A DNA stretch of 64,000 bases from Stichopus chloronotus (taxonomy: Eukaryota > Echinodermata > Holothuroidea > Aspidochirotida > Stichopodidae), in the NCBI GenBank assembly GCA_021234535.1, contig CM037840.1, positions 22,663,559 through 22,727,558 on the forward strand, read 5' to 3'. The first letter of the stretch is position 1. Each line of letters starts with the position of its first letter. Below, piece by piece: positions 12,201 to 25,439 of the stretch. The position numbers and the translations under genes are program-made. The notes beneath the pieces are model-generated. The model was not told the origin of the DNA. It saw only the letters and a program-made list of their open reading frames with translations, and did no database searches.

Positions 12201-15200
12201 TGGTTTCATCTCAGTGGAAGGATTGGAGATTACTCCGCAGTTTCAAAGGAATTAATGAAGGACTTCGTGTCTACTCCTGTTTCCACTAACGCTACCTGAT
12301 AAATTTTCTTCATGTTTCCCAAAGTCTTGCGATGCCATTAAGGTGCTGCCCCTTGGGGAGATGGTCTTCACAGTTAGCCTCACTTGTGTGTCCTCACTTT
12401 TAAATTCTCATCGTTGGACTGTCATTTTACTTATACTGCCAACACATGAAAATTACATGATAACCATACATTATAACCACTCTGAGCCAGATACATGGTT
12501 GCATAGTTTGAAATCTTGCGACAGGTGGAGAAAAAAGAGATGTAACACGTCATTTTGATAATGTACTATACCAGCATCTACGACCCAGATTAACACACTG
12601 TATTATGTGCCTAAATAAGCACAGGGGCAAAGAACCTTTTGGTCAGACGGGACTGTTTTTGATCTTGAAAATGAGAGTGAAATATGAAGGGGGGGGGGGG
12701 AGGAACTGGTCTTAGCCTTGCATGAATATAACGTTTGGTATTGTGCAAATGATGACTGATATCAGTCCTGGTGAAGGTGTCTAAGGGGAGGTTTCCTCCT
12801 CCGTTTTGAGAATAAAAAAAAGAAAAAAGAATTGCTTAAGTAGGATGCACTAGATACATTAAATGATAGTTTTGACGTACTAACTCAGCTTCCCCAAGAC
12901 CCTTGCACCCTTGCATAACGTGTCTACCCCCCCCCCCCCAAGAGTAAGCGCAAGCTTCTGTTCAAGACATCTTTCGTTCAATTGACAACTCACTTCTCAT
13001 CCCCAGACGAGAGCGTCTTCAGGGAAAGCGCCACAGCCTCGATCAGTGAGATTCATTCTTTCTTTCGCAATGCTCTCACGTTCAGGCCTGGAACCCACTC
13101 ACATTCAATGAGAATATCACTTTGACAACCAACGCTGGGACATACGTTCGTGAAACACACCTACATGCTACATTCACTTAAAGTTTTCCTTCACGAGGCA
13201 CGTACTTTAAAGGAGAGCAAAAATAAAAAGAGTCTCACCCAAATCCTCTGGTAGATGAAGAAGCTCTTATCCTAGGAACTTCCAAGCACTTCAGCTTCAT
13301 TCAAGCTGATCTATTTACCAAGAGACATGGGAAATAAGAGTATTTAGAAAACTATAAGCCAACTATGTCCCGTCTGGACTACCGTTAAATGGCCACGCAC
13401 AAAACCACGTACTATCACAAGTCAGATATAATTGTCCCTGCCTCGGTGTGAATACATTCAGTAGCTGCCACACTTTGCAGTAAGCTATGTTGTCATTACA
13501 ACTAATACATAAAAAAAAAATGCCACAATAGACATAAAGGTCAAATCATACACCTGCATCCTGAGTATGTGTGCAAATTACTGTAAACTTGAACAGGCTA
13601 CATATGAGACTCTTCTTACTGTTCGCGGAAGCAGTCAACAACCGTGGCACCATCGACAAGTTGAATATATACTTTGCTACTTGCTGTACTGAAGTGTCTA
13701 AGCAACAGTTGAAAAGAGAAGTTTATCTAGACAAAAACGTAAAAGTAAAATTTTATATCTACAGAACTCATCGATCAAAACGATGTCTTATCACATCTGT
13801 TGAATGAGCTCTTTATGTATGGCATGGTACATGCCATATATCATGGCGACGGCTATAATTCATCATATTTCCTCAGTGACCTCATATATAATTCATGGAC
13901 CAGTTAGGTCACTGAGTTGGCACAGAAGTAAACTTATCAGTCACTACATGTGTGATGCCAGTATGAACCTAGATGTGATATTACCAAGGGACGTGTAATC
14001 ACAAGCTGGTGTCCACCAGAAACATAGGCTACCCTTAGAACCAGTAGTGGTTGAGATGTGAGAACTCGAGAGCGTCAATCTCTTTGTTGAATTCTATAGT
14101 TCATCTCCAGCAATATGCATACTGTTCTTGTACCCCGTTCATACAGCCAATCCAATGACAGTAACAATATAGTATGCGTTTGCACGGCTGCTGGACATGA
14201 ACATCAACGGTGTAAACATTACTTACATGTTACCACTTTCTATGATGACCGTGATCACTTTCCAAGGCAATCCTCGGCAATGTTGCTAATCAGAAGGGGT
14301 AACTTATTGGTAACAAATCAACTGGCACAATATGTGATACAATAGAAAGACGTTGGGTCCTTTATAAACAGGGTTAGAAGAATTAACAGCAGCAATATGC
14401 CCAGGATGACCTACATAGAATAAAAAAGTGAAGAGATCAAAATTGGCCCTTGTAAGTTAACATATAGGAGAGTTCATCTAAGGCTTAACTGGATTGTAAA
14501 AACCGTGAAGCGTAAATGAAATGCTCTGAATTGAAATAGATCATAATTCTTTAACGTCAAAATGGAACATGGAAGAAACCCCTGTGAGTGGACAAATTCT
14601 ATCGTTTTACATAGAAGACAAAAGTCATTAATGATCAAAATAGGTCTACTTCTGGAAAGCTTTAAGTGTAAACGTAATGTACTTCAAGATGCAAAAGTTT
14701 CTTCAACTTAGAAGTTGCCGGCTATGTCGATATCCTTAGGAAAAGGGTGTCCAAATTTTCGCATCCGTCAGAGGTTCGCATTGGTACGTTTAAGCTTGAT
14801 GGTGGCCTGTCCGTCACAGCAGAGTCATGAGGGTAGTTTTCTTATATGGAGAAACGGTAACATATGTATGTGTATAGGTACCCTATTATATGGTTGCAAG
14901 TCTTCCCTCTGTTATCCTTATTATGTTACATCTCTGGTGAATGGTATGAATTAGCTGCAAACCTTATGGGTTTTGTAAGACTTTCTATTGTATCATGGTG
15001 ATGGTAGATACTTGCGGAGTGTTTGGGTAATATATTTCTGATAGACTGTGGGTTCGAGCGACCAATGAAAGTTCTGCGATTTTCTTGATTCTTTTCTTAT
15101 GAAGACCTAGGTCTATACAAGTATTGTATATGTAAGAGTAAAAGTCATGGTGTTTACTTATCTAGCTTAATTTGATTTATACATATTCCTTGAAATATAT

Positions 15201-15444
15201 ACATTACTTTTCCAATACTTTCTATAAGGAAGATTTATTTATTACTTTTCTTTCTTTCGTTTATTTATTATTCCTTCTCTCTTGATTTGTCATTTTTATT
15301 CAAAAGGAAATTTCTTTTTGGGGGGGGGGGGGGGGTGGGAGGCGTTAGGGGATGTGGCACATGATGCTCCCTCAGGTCGTCATCAGGTTGGACATTGCAG
15401 ATTTCATTCCTCCTATATAAAATCCCAAGTATTTGATTTGACAG
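9276..15444. other. No supported gene
   Basis: Short frames only, plus homopolymer runs (poly-G near 12690 and 15325, poly-C near 12930) and the repeat fragment at 11143-11380. The non-coding first exon and promoter of HNMT-like copy 1 should lie somewhere here but cannot be placed. Confidence 0.55.
11143..11380 (+). repeat. Third, partial copy of the arm repeat
   Basis: The stretch AAATCGTTGCCACACATGA and following text, including CATTCACCGTATACAACA, matches arm B near 51155-51410 in direct orientation and arm A in inverted orientation. It is a diverged fragment, which shows that the arms belong to a dispersed repeat family. Confidence 0.7.
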
Positions 15445-18400
15445 TACCGGTGATTAAAAAAAAAACACCCTGTAATTTTACAGCGCAGTACACAGAAGGG
15501 ATTGTAACTTGCTATGTTACAATTACAATTGGACAATACTGAGATGTAAATGAAAAGAAAAGCAAACGTAGATATAAAGATTACCCTTTTTATCGGGATG
15601 GCAATTATTCTGGGCAGGCAAAGTACTTTCATAGCATTTCCCTTTTCTGATAACCTTAACTTTGGTCGCTAAATGAAGTATACATTGATGAATGTCTGGC
15701 GATCAAAATGATGATTTTTTTCTTCATTTATTTTCAATCACCATGGCGACAAAAATTGTCGAGCGTTGGCAAATATAAAATGTTAAATGAAAAACAAGCA
15801 AGACTTAACAACGTACAGATTATGTAGTACCTACTCCATGATGTATTTATAGAAGGAATTCAAACACACCGTCGTAATCTTAGGCCCTGCGAATGCATGT
15901 TCTGTAACTGTTTCATCCACTGTTAGACAATATACAACTATATACCACCATCATCGTGACGTCATGAGTTTTAAAAGTTTTTACACGTATTGCAATTACC
16001 TTGTTGACTATAGTAAGTACGTCACGAACCTGCGAACCTCCTGTCGAGGACCATCCGGTAACAAAGTTAATTTGTTGGACGCCATCACCCTGTTGCCATT
16101 TCAACTGTTACGTGATGTGATTTGTAGGTATCGGCTACAATATGCCATTCTCTTCATTGCTCCTATTTCTATCGTCTTATCCCGTAGGACCTCTAATTTT
16201 TTTTGTCCTGTACATTTAATGTGTGGTATGAGATATTGTATAGCTGCTTGGTGGTTGGAGGGTATTAGTACTCTCTGTTGAGAGAGAATTTCTAGAGATT
16301 TCTTAAGCCCTCCCAAAAACTGAAATAAGGAGTGTATAATTAAGATTATGGCCCACGACGCAACAACGAAGCCAAATTAAATGAAGTCTTCACTCCTTGC
16401 AATGTGCAATGTCGACTTGTTTGTTGTGTGGGTATGTCTTAGGAAAGAAAAATTCCTATTTCAAAAGTGTTCGTCCGCAACTCCACTAAGACCGCAAATT
16501 AAGGTGATGAAGATTAAATATGGCAGACAAATGACTCATGGTCTGAAGCTGTGTCTACCGTCAAAATTTCAGGCCAGAGGCCAAAGTTTAGAGGTCAAAG
16601 TTTGCGTTCGGTACTCTCCGCGCTGACTGTTGAACGTCGCAGACGCCATTTTGCTTAGGCAATACGCCGTTTACTGAAACTGAACTATCTGGCTGGTTTC
16701 ATTGTTGCGAAATATGGAACGATCCGCATGGGGTGTTCATTTGGCTAGCATATTCTTTCCACTTTCCGTCATCTGCGTTCCGTTGCCTTTCGTGTTCCGC
16801 GATCCCCGCACCAGTTAAAGATAACGGATAAGATCTCTTGAATAACATTTCATGAACTGACGATTTTAGCGTTGCATGTGGTGAATATTACGCGCTACCA
16901 TACATCAGGGGGTCACGCAGAGTTCATACAAGTTCAGTTTCCGGTGATTACCCGAGTTTGTTAACATTTTCTCTATTCCCTTCAGATAGTTAGTGTAGAC
17001 AATAAAAAACATTAGAAATGGATTGGTGGTACACTGTTACTTCGAAAGATTTCGTGATAGTTAAGGGATTGGTTGATTCATGTGGAAACGATTTGCATAT
17101 GGATTATACATATTGCGATTGGACAACGCCATCACCTTTCCCGTGATCCTCAGCGGTTCGGCGTGGTTCGCGGTAGCGTCGACTCAGCTACGAGGCTCCA
17201 CACTGGCAACCGTGTAGTTGAAGTGTCAACATATCTGTGTAACAAGTAAGCCTGTATCTGGCATCGACAGTACCGTCTCTTGCTCGTCTTTGCCATCGTT
17301 ATGTAATTGTTATCGTCATTCAATTCACGGTGCAGACACATCACGACTGTTAACCCGTCCACATCCGAAAAATCGACACAACTCTAGTTTTCTGTGGATC
17401 AATGGAGTTGTCAGTTACAGTAACAAGCCACTCACACGGTACGTTAAACTACACAGTGTATGCGGTGCAATTCTACGATCAGGTGTTCCCATTGATTCAT
17501 ATGTAAGACGAGTCGTTGTCTTTAACATTATGAAGGAAACAGAATAACGTGCAAATCATCTAAATGCTGTTGTGCTTTATATGGCGATGAAAAACGTATC
17601 TGGAGAATTTATTAACTATTAATTGAAATTATCTATTTATGTCATAATAAGCTAAAAACATTTCCATCGCTTAATTACACCTCCCTAGGCTCTACTCTGC
17701 TTTTCGTATACTTTACTGCCAATTTACATATTTGTTAACCAGGATATTATTCCTCCTTTTTTACACTGCATTAAAAGACTGGGCATACTTGTTATAGTTG
17801 TAAAAGACTATACAAATTACAGTAACGCGGTCCATTTAGAGTCTAATTTCCAAAGAAATGCGTTTGCATGAGCGTTTCGTTACGGGTATTCGCAACGAAA
17901 TACCGCACATTTACCACAGGGCTCGGTTCCTATAACTTTTAGCCAAATAAATAAATAAATAAATAAACCACCCCTTCCTTGTACCCTAATTATCACTCTA
18001 AATCGTGAAGTTCCTCCTGACACAAACGTTTGCCTACATTATATTTTCAACATTGGTATCAAGTGGAAGAGAATGACATGGACGATTAACGATTTTACTT
18101 CACACAGCACTTCCTGCGTTACTGTTGTGAAATAAAAATATCTACCTCAAAGAGGGAGAGAAAATTGTCAATTACAGCACCTTTTCCTGGTGCCTGTCCT
18201 GAAAGGCCCCCATCAGATGAAGTACATCCGAGGGATTTACTAACGCTCGAGAAAAGCGCCTAAAATGCGCCAAAGCGATTTTGTTCATGATTCTTTCAGT
18301 TATCATTATTTTTGTACTTGGAATTTGAAAAGCAGTACAGTACAAATCATGTGACGCCTGAAGACAATTGTAGGAGATTAAGTTTATTTAAGAAAAGGGT

Positions 18401-20106
18401 TATTTATTTAAGAAAAGGGTGATTTTTCAGAAGGTGTTCGAATGATATTTCTGTCGCAGAGCGTTGGGGATGGTACCACCACTCTAAATGTCTACCCCAT
18501 CTAGCTCAAAATCTGAATGGTCACTAGACTATAATTTGTAAATACCATGATAGGCCAATCCTTTTACTATCGCATGATAGACAGGGAATCTCTGATATGA
18601 CCCACCTTGTATCCACGAGGGGACCGCGAATGTCACTAGTACTTTAGAATCTTTAAGTCAGTGCAGACATTAATGTTAGTATAACAACTGGAAATCTGAT
18701 CCTTGACATGTGTTCATCGAACCACTCTGAGTCAATGTTCACTGACAATTCAAAAGACATCCGGCAGAAAACATCTTGATGAGAAAGAAGTCTGCAGAGA
18801 TCAGGGCAGTGACTATGATCCACTAGAATTTTTTACCTGTTGAGACTATACAAAGCAATCTACAATGTCTGCACTTGTACATGCATGCTTGAATTTCTCG
18901 TCTTGTCACGCAATTGAGTAGCACAAGTAGGCCTATATTGAGATTGACGATGTACTTTCTAGTCAAACTTTACAAACCCGGGTGCGCGGACATATACAGA
19001 CTACAGTATCGTGTTGTCCTATCACGTTCATTGTCGTGTTTATTTAGTTTGAGAGGTTAGATAAGGAATAGACCAAAGTATTTGGCGCCTCTACTGCCAA
19101 CTTCACTATTAATACTGACCTACAAGAAAAGTGACTAGTACAAAAGAAGTGGCTAAAGAATGTCAATCTGCAGTGTAAAATGTCATTTTATCATTTGAAA
19201 TTTAATAGATTCCAACTGTTTTGGTTCTCAGTATATTTTTTCATTGTCTAGTTTGTTCTCCTTCATCACAGTAGCATATTGTAATTGTACAACGGAGGCG
19301 TTTGTTGGCTGCAAATGTATTTCAAAGGTGAATTTAGGTATATAGTGTTCAGTTTGTAGTTTTTCGACTATGACATTGAAACATAATGAGATGCGTTTTC
19401 TTCGGTCTACGTTATGTGCTAGTAATTATATTACTACCATATTGTTACCTTCCCTCTAAAAACTAATTGTCTGCCGATCGTTACCAATGTGTGGAGTGTA
19501 GCTTCATAAGTTTGACCAGGGAGATGCAACTAAGAAGGAGATGCAGCAGCAGTAAGATGAATCTAGGTTAATGCTATCATAGTTTCTGCTGTGTGATAAC
19601 TTTCAATTTATAAAGGGAAAAGAGCTAACATCACCGTTTTAATCCTTTGTGATGCATCGTGTTTCAAGGGACACCAAAGTAGTCTTTACTAACTGCTTAT
19701 GACCTTTGAAAAGAATTACCTAGAATACAGCTTTGATGCGAGGTTCGTTGTCAACAGTCAAGTCAGTACCACTAATTTAAAAATTAAAACCACTGGTTAT
19801 CTCTTTGAAATCCTCCTAGATTCCTACCAAAAGACACAGCCACCTCTTGCCATACGCCAATGATGAAAACAATCAATGATGAAAACAATCATAAGGCTAT
19901 AGTCTATTGTAATACTGAAAACTGATTTTCAAGACACTCGACAAGGAATTTTATTACTATGAACGATCTGTAATTTACAACGGAGGAGAAGACATGGACC
20001 TTTTACGTTAAGATCTTAATATCTTAAGTTTTGAACAAAAGAAATGATTTTGGCTACTCCAGGGAGGAGGTCTCAGTTGTTTTCCCTCCTCAATTGCACC
20101 TCCCTC
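15445..20106 (+). repeat. Large inverted duplication, arm A
   Basis: This segment is repeated in reverse complement as arm B. Matched landmarks include 15.47-15.53 kb with 58.69-58.76 kb, 15.73-16.02 kb with 58.23-58.47 kb, 16.21-16.62 kb with 51.70-52.18 kb, 16.92-17.30 kb with 50.97-51.34 kb, 18.90-18.97 kb with 49.60-49.68 kb and 19.98-20.10 kb with 48.40-48.52 kb. Divergence with indels is visible throughout, so the event is not recent or the copies are independent insertions. About 180 bp (16026-16205) has no partner in arm B. No conserved coding frame runs through the arms. The right end lies about 380 bp from the stop of HNMT-like copy 2. Confidence 0.88.
17946..17967. repeat. AAAT microsatellite in arm A
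   Basis: Five to six AAAT units lie here. The arm B counterpart (near 50635) is a shorter T-rich version. Confidence 0.8.
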
Positions 20107-20486
20107 TGGGATATGGGACGTCATGGACAGTACAATGATCATTGATTTGGCTGGTTCTTCGGCCGTGACTCTACCCCATACCCCCGGGGTCTTGTCTGTC
20201 GTGAGTTTTCACGAGTGGTTCAGATATTTTTGCCATATCTTGTGTTACCGAGACGACTAGCAATTAACATCTAAGTTTTGGGCTGGAATATTTAAGTTCA
20301 ATCTTGAAGACTGGCGTAGCTACGTTAGCGGTTGTCACGAAATGGTTTCAGCACTTCCTGAAAAGGGAAGGAACAAATTGATGAAAGAAATACAGGTATG
20401 GAACATTTCTCTGGCAATTGAAGGGTGAATGAAAGTAAAATTAGCTTTTGAACTATCACTACTACCCACCACCGTCAATGTCACTG

Positions 20487-20839
20487 CTATTTGTACAGTT
20501 TTGAGACAAAGATTGCCTGCCAGTCATTATTAAAGAAGATTTTATCCCCTTTCTGAATGGAACATTCTTCCCCCTGCATGAAGGCCAAAACTTCCTCAAC
20601 GAAACCCTTTGGAGCAATATCGCGAAACTTGTATACACGAGTCAGAAAATCCGTCAGCAATATCGCTTCCTTGTTTTCACCACCATGGCAGGAGGTAATG
20701 TCGACCGAGGATTCTTGAGTTATGGCTTCATAAGTGATATTCTCTTTATCCAGGAGGTTGCGAATGCGATCAGAATGAACTGGTGATTGTGCTTGTAAAC
20801 CTGGAAACTGACCAAGTAAACGAGATGTGCCGCTTTTAT
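20487..20839 (-). CDS. HNMT-like copy 2, coding exon 3
   Basis: The exon begins after a CCGCAG acceptor and ends at the stop at 20489-20487. It encodes DKSGTSRLLGQFPG in place of the Trp-rich human segment, then ITYEAITQESSVDITSC, a DFLTRVYKF helix and FFNNDWQAIFVSKLYK. The start is the splice acceptor, not the in-frame ATG farther upstream inside the intron. Confidence 0.9.
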
Positions 20840-23390
20840 CTGCGGAAAAAGAAAATAAGAAAAAGACATATTTGATCCCTTTCGAGGGCGCGATATTATC
20901 GTTCGTCAATTAACATTATGAGCTGTCAACTCGCGACACCGTACGGTAAAGATTATAAACAAATGCAAAGGATGTTCAAAACGTTGTGCTTGGTTGACAT
21001 CACAAGTTTCCCAATGTACCATTTTGAAATATAAAATTCGTAACTTCGTAACTAACCGGACAAGCTATTGAAGTATGCATTTTACAAATAAAGAGAGAAA
21101 AGCAATTTCCTAATTTTAATGAAATATCAATTTGTTTCAGCGCCTATCCCTTTGCAGAACACCAAACGTTTCCTGCAATAATTTATCTGTGTTTCAGGGC
21201 ATTTTTGTAACCTTGAGGCAACCGGAAATCTTACTTTTCCACACAGCAATATCTTGATTTAGGAACAAAATATTTTCATGGGATTTTTCAATGCCAGTTT
21301 AAAGTCTTTCTTTTTCATTTCAGAAGAATCTCTTTATTTGTCGGTGAAATATTCCTGCGACGGGTTTTATCATAGTGGTTAAATTGGTCCCGACTTATAA
21401 GACCTGGGTGGACCTACATTTTTGTTCCTGTTTCAAAATCGTCTATAAAAATACATATTAACTTTAGAGTCCCAACGAGATAAAATCCCAGATACTGTCA
21501 GTCATACGTATTTGTACGAAACAAATCCATCAACAATGGTAAAAGGTAAAGTTTGTGTGTAAGAGTAACAGTAAATGTTTACATTAAATCAATGGAACTC
21601 CCAATCACTTTAAATAGAGAGGATGTGTTGTGAGTGGTGGTATGGAGGCTGGGTTGAGGAAGAGGTAGTTTGGAATGGATGACTTGAGAATACTTGATGT
21701 GAAACATTTTAGTGCAAAAATAGCAGTATGCATTGCACTTATATTTGTACATAACATTAAATGCAAATATAAAAAACACAAACAACATTTCCTTAACGGC
21801 AATAGAACACGATTTTTGGTAGGGCTCTTGTAATGTTTTGCGGCAGCTCATTTTCCATTTCCTGTAAGTATTTAAAAACGAAAACCTTCAAAACGAAGAC
21901 CAAAGACCGAAGACCTTGCTGGGTCTTCCATCTTCGTTTTAAAACATCTTCGTTTTCAGCACACCCAAACAGCGACGTTAAAAACGAAGACCGTAAAAAC
22001 GAAGACCGAAGACCTTGCTGGGTCTTCCATCTTCGAAGATCGATGACCCTGGAATAAACTCCGAAATATACCAAATGACGTACTTCGAATCGATAATATA
22101 ATGTCTAACCATACTCAGTAAATGCATAGCGCTATATTTTATTGATTTCGTGTATGCCGATACACGTTAGCCAAGGGTCTTAATTTTTCGGGTCTTCGTT
22201 TTTAACATTCCCAAACAGAGTGTGGTCCAAACCCACTTATAGGTAGCTAGTAATCACGCAACAGCAGAAAATTGCTTATATTGTTAACAAAATATTTAAC
22301 TGTCTTGTTCTTGGGCGTTCCCGGCCACTGTGCACTTTGTATGGCGGTTCTAACTGTTACTCTTCGTAATGCTTAAGAAAGGCTTACTTTCTAACTCAGA
22401 CTGTATTTTACCTGACGTGAGAATTATCAACAGAATTCCTCCGTCTTCCAAGCAGTCTATTACGTTTAAGACGGTCGACTCTAATTCATTAATATAATAC
22501 AAAGAATGTATAGCGCTGATAAAGTGAAACTTTTTAGCGCGAGTCTTCTGTTTGTATTCGTCGTAGAATTCCTCCCAAGTCTGCTGCCGCCAATCAAATT
22601 CGACAGTATCGAAACGTTCATCCTCCACCAGCTTTTTGTACTTCTCAATGTGTGGTTGTAGCGGTTCTATCACTGTGTTAGTTATCGACGGAAACTTCTT
22701 TAAGAGTTGGGCTATCATTTTACAGTCCGTACCACCTATCAAAACGAATCAACATTGAAACGATAGGACAACGTGAGGCAAGAAGCGTATGGAACAGAAG
22801 TGGATGGGGCAATATGGGGGAGGGGATGGAATGGTGATTGTCTGGTTATAGAGTCAGTGTTGCAAATCCCTGGGTCAGACCCCAGTGGAACCACTTGGAA
22901 AATTTCTGGGGACTCAAAATATGTATATTCAGGAAAACTATTTACAGTGGTACTCAGGGTGTTTTGGTAAATTTTAATTATGATTCATGTCGTCTGAATG
23001 GGGTCTCGTCCGCACCATGTTGCTTGATATAGCTGATGGACTGATGAACTGGGCAAGTCCCCCTTCTCATTCTTTGGGAGAAAGGTGGAAATAATGCTGA
23101 GCATAAGAGGAGAGACAGTAAGGATATTGACACCAGAGAGGAAATTTATAAGATGACAAAGGCTCACCTGTTCCGCTCCCAATTCCAAGTATTTTCAGTT
23201 TTTCTAATCGTCCGTGCTTATCAACTCCAGACAGTTTTTCGACGACCATTTTAGAAAATATATTGTCAGTCCACGTAGCTAGAACTTGGTACTTAGCGGA
23301 ACGTTGGGCGAAAACATTGAATGCCTCCGAGTAATATTCTGGATCTGTTGAGCTCGAGAGACTCCTGAAGTTGAACGCCTGGGCTGACAT
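20487..23390 (-). CDS. HNMT-like: HNMT-like SAM-dependent methyltransferase, copy 2 (3 coding exons)
   Basis: This is a second intact HNMT-family methyltransferase. Exons 23390-23168, 22735-22412 and 20839-20487 join in frame to 299 aa. Motif I is GIGSGTGG (about residues 69-76), the acidic ribose-binding residue is Glu98 (NTVIEP), and the family block DWRQQTWEEFYDEY is followed by FHFISAIHSLYY. The positions of the human histamine contacts hold Lys33, His151 and Asn287, so only the Asn is retained. Both aromatic residues equivalent to Trp179 and Trp183 are lost in exon 3. Intron 1 is short (432 bp) and shares recognisable sequence with intron 1 of copy 3, which makes copies 2 and 3 the youngest pair. 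Intron 2 (1572 bp) carries a foldback repeat. The stop codon lies only about 380 bp from arm A of the large inverted duplication. Confidence 0.92.
21876..22207. repeat. GAAGACC-rich foldback repeat in intron 2 of copy 2
   Basis: A 29-bp unit containing GAAGACC, a short loop and GGTCTTC occurs twice, identically, 99 bp apart (21908-21936 and 22007-22035). It is surrounded by AAAACGAAGAC and its complement. GTTAAAAACGAAGACC (21978) has its exact reverse complement, GGTCTTCGTTTTTAAC, near 22192. The layout is that of a small non-autonomous foldback element or nested palindrome. It is not coding despite short open frames. Confidence 0.72.
22412..22735 (-). CDS. HNMT-like copy 2, coding exon 2
   Basis: This 324-nt exon lies between a TAG acceptor and a GTAAAA donor. 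It encodes GTDCKMI, KKFPSITNTVIEP, the DWRQQTWEEFYDEY family block, KKFHFISAIHSLYY and the GGILLIILTS strand. It is the same length as exon 2 of copy 3 and of the copy 4 pseudogene. Confidence 0.9.
23168..23390 (-). CDS. HNMT-like copy 2, coding exon 1
   Basis: Exon 1 encodes 74 residues plus the first base of a Gly codon and ends at a GTGAGC donor. The start at ATG 23390 (MSAQAFNF) is preferred over the upstream in-frame ATG at 23471. A TTTGTCTTTCAG acceptor lies between them (exon base 23419), and copy 3 has a closely similar acceptor at the same place. The helix YYSEAFNVFAQRSAKYQ aligns with human YVESFRRFLNHSTEHQ. Confidence 0.87.
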
Positions 23391-23419
23391 GATTTGGTTT
23401 TCAAAGTCCTTCAAGAAAT

Positions 23420-25439
23420 CTGAAAGACAAACAAAGTTATATCTCCTTGGAAATTTTGCTTTCAAGTTCAACTTACCTGTTCATAAAGTAGGAATATATG
23501 TGGAAATGAAGAGGTCGTAACATATTTGGCACTTACTATTGTGAACGTGCGAGATGCGACACTTGTTGTTTTGCTACTTAAGACCAATTAACAAAAGGTT
23601 GATCATCGTTGGACCGTGTATTAACCTTAGGGTAATGCACGATCGAGCTTTAATGCAAGCGATGCCTGCTTGGAAATCTTTGATGACTACATTCAATAAG
23701 ATAATTTTCGCTCAAGAAACCAGTGAAGCCTTATTGGGTTGGATGTAAAATTTAATTAGTGCTGCTACTTCAAGACCCACCAAACCAAGCGGAGGTCAGC
23801 TGTGTAATTAGCTCAAAGTTATTTCTATCCTTTATTCGTCCGTAAAAGTTCAATATCGTTTACAGATCAACTTTACTGAAGTCAACTAATCCTTAAACAA
23901 TTAGGTAGTTCCGAACAATGCTTTAAAAGGTCAGGTGTATGCCACTCCATTGTCAAACTTACAACCGATTGATTTCCTTCTAGCACCGGGCTCGTGCGTC
24001 GAATATTTACTAAATAATTTTTTTTCCGGAATTCTTTGAGATATTTCCTGAAAATGAGAACGATGACTTGCCTACAATAACGTTAATATCTTTCTGAGAG
24101 ATACGAAAAGCAATGGTGGCAAATTCCTTCAATTCTAATCGTAATAGGTCATTTAGTAAATTTAAACAGAGTTTAAAAGTCCAGTCAACTTTTATTGACT
24201 GAAAATCATAAAGCGCGACCTCTGGTCACGAAGTGCTTGACCAATACTCAAAAGAAAAGGATCCTGCAAACTAGATTGACTGGATTTGGGAATATTCCAG
24301 AGGGTCAGGTGGTTACCATGGCCTATCGAACTATTGCGAATTGTTTCAATCCGACCCTTCACTGAGCATTGACTGCACGTTGAAAAACAGCCAGGGTGAT
24401 GAGTAGGCAGGTGTAAAGTGTATTGTGCGCATGTACGCACGTTGGTAATTCAGAGCACTGTCACAGTACCGCATATGCACCACTCACTCTGGTTCATTGT
24501 AATAATTGCTCACGATGGCCCCCTACACGTATACAGGACTGCCAAAATGCTTTTGTTTCCCCCTAGACTATGTGAAATGTTGCTTCTCTAATATTCGTAT
24601 GATCGTGAAAAGTGGAATAAAATATTTTGATAAACCTTTTTAATTCAGTGTTACACTAAAAGTTAGCGCAGGAAAGTACCTTTTTTTCTCATTCTTGGTT
24701 TTGGACTGATTTTGAATTCTCAATTACGAGGGAACAGTTATCTGAATAAAAATATTGTTTGAAAGGGAAATAAGTAGGCCTAATTTGCTTTCATGGAAAG
24801 AAATCATAGTGTTAAAAAAAATATTTGTGGACACGGAATGATAAACGTTATTCAAAACAAGTCTCTCACTGCCGCTAGAACAGTTATTTGTTGCCCAAAG
24901 ATAATTTGTGTACTCCAAATTTCAAAAATTCAAATGAGGAATCTTTCCAAGCTCATCTTACGAATAAATGATCTGAGGTGATGAATATTTTGTAGATGTG
25001 AGCCTGAATAGTGTAACAATGATTAGAGCCCTTTTCCTTGTTTGCCATATTGGTGCATTGTAAAAACAATACTTCCATGTAAAAGTGCATTTCAGTTAAC
25101 CAGGAAGAAAAGTGCATGTAGTCATATATCATTATTAGGATTTCGGCATTTTCGAGCAGCTATATTCCCCTACTTTTTGACACCTTACTACGCAATTCTT
25201 CGAGATGATATGAAGTATACAAAAGCTGCAATCTTTCTTAAACAATTCAGTACCACAGATTTATGGACTAAGGCCTTCCTCCGACCATAATTGACACTTC
25301 ACAACAGATCATTTCAAATTTCTGTTATATCGAGCGGTTAAGGAGACTTCCCTAATTTTAATTATCTTCATTATCTCTTTCAGAATAAGTTTCATATAAA
25401 AATGATATAAAAGTTTAGTTTTCAAAATTATCATTCACG
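23420..25439. other. Upstream region of copy 2, no supported gene
   Basis: AT-rich DNA with no recognisable coding frame. It should contain the non-coding first exon and promoter of copy 2. Confidence 0.5.

Noticed and set aside
15045..15065. GGGTTCGAGCGACC resembling a tRNA T-arm
   Set aside because: No acceptor, D or anticodon arms can be formed around it.
17218..17547. 109-codon plus-strand frame in arm A
   Set aside because: The arm B counterpart has indels that are not multiples of three, so the frame is not conserved.
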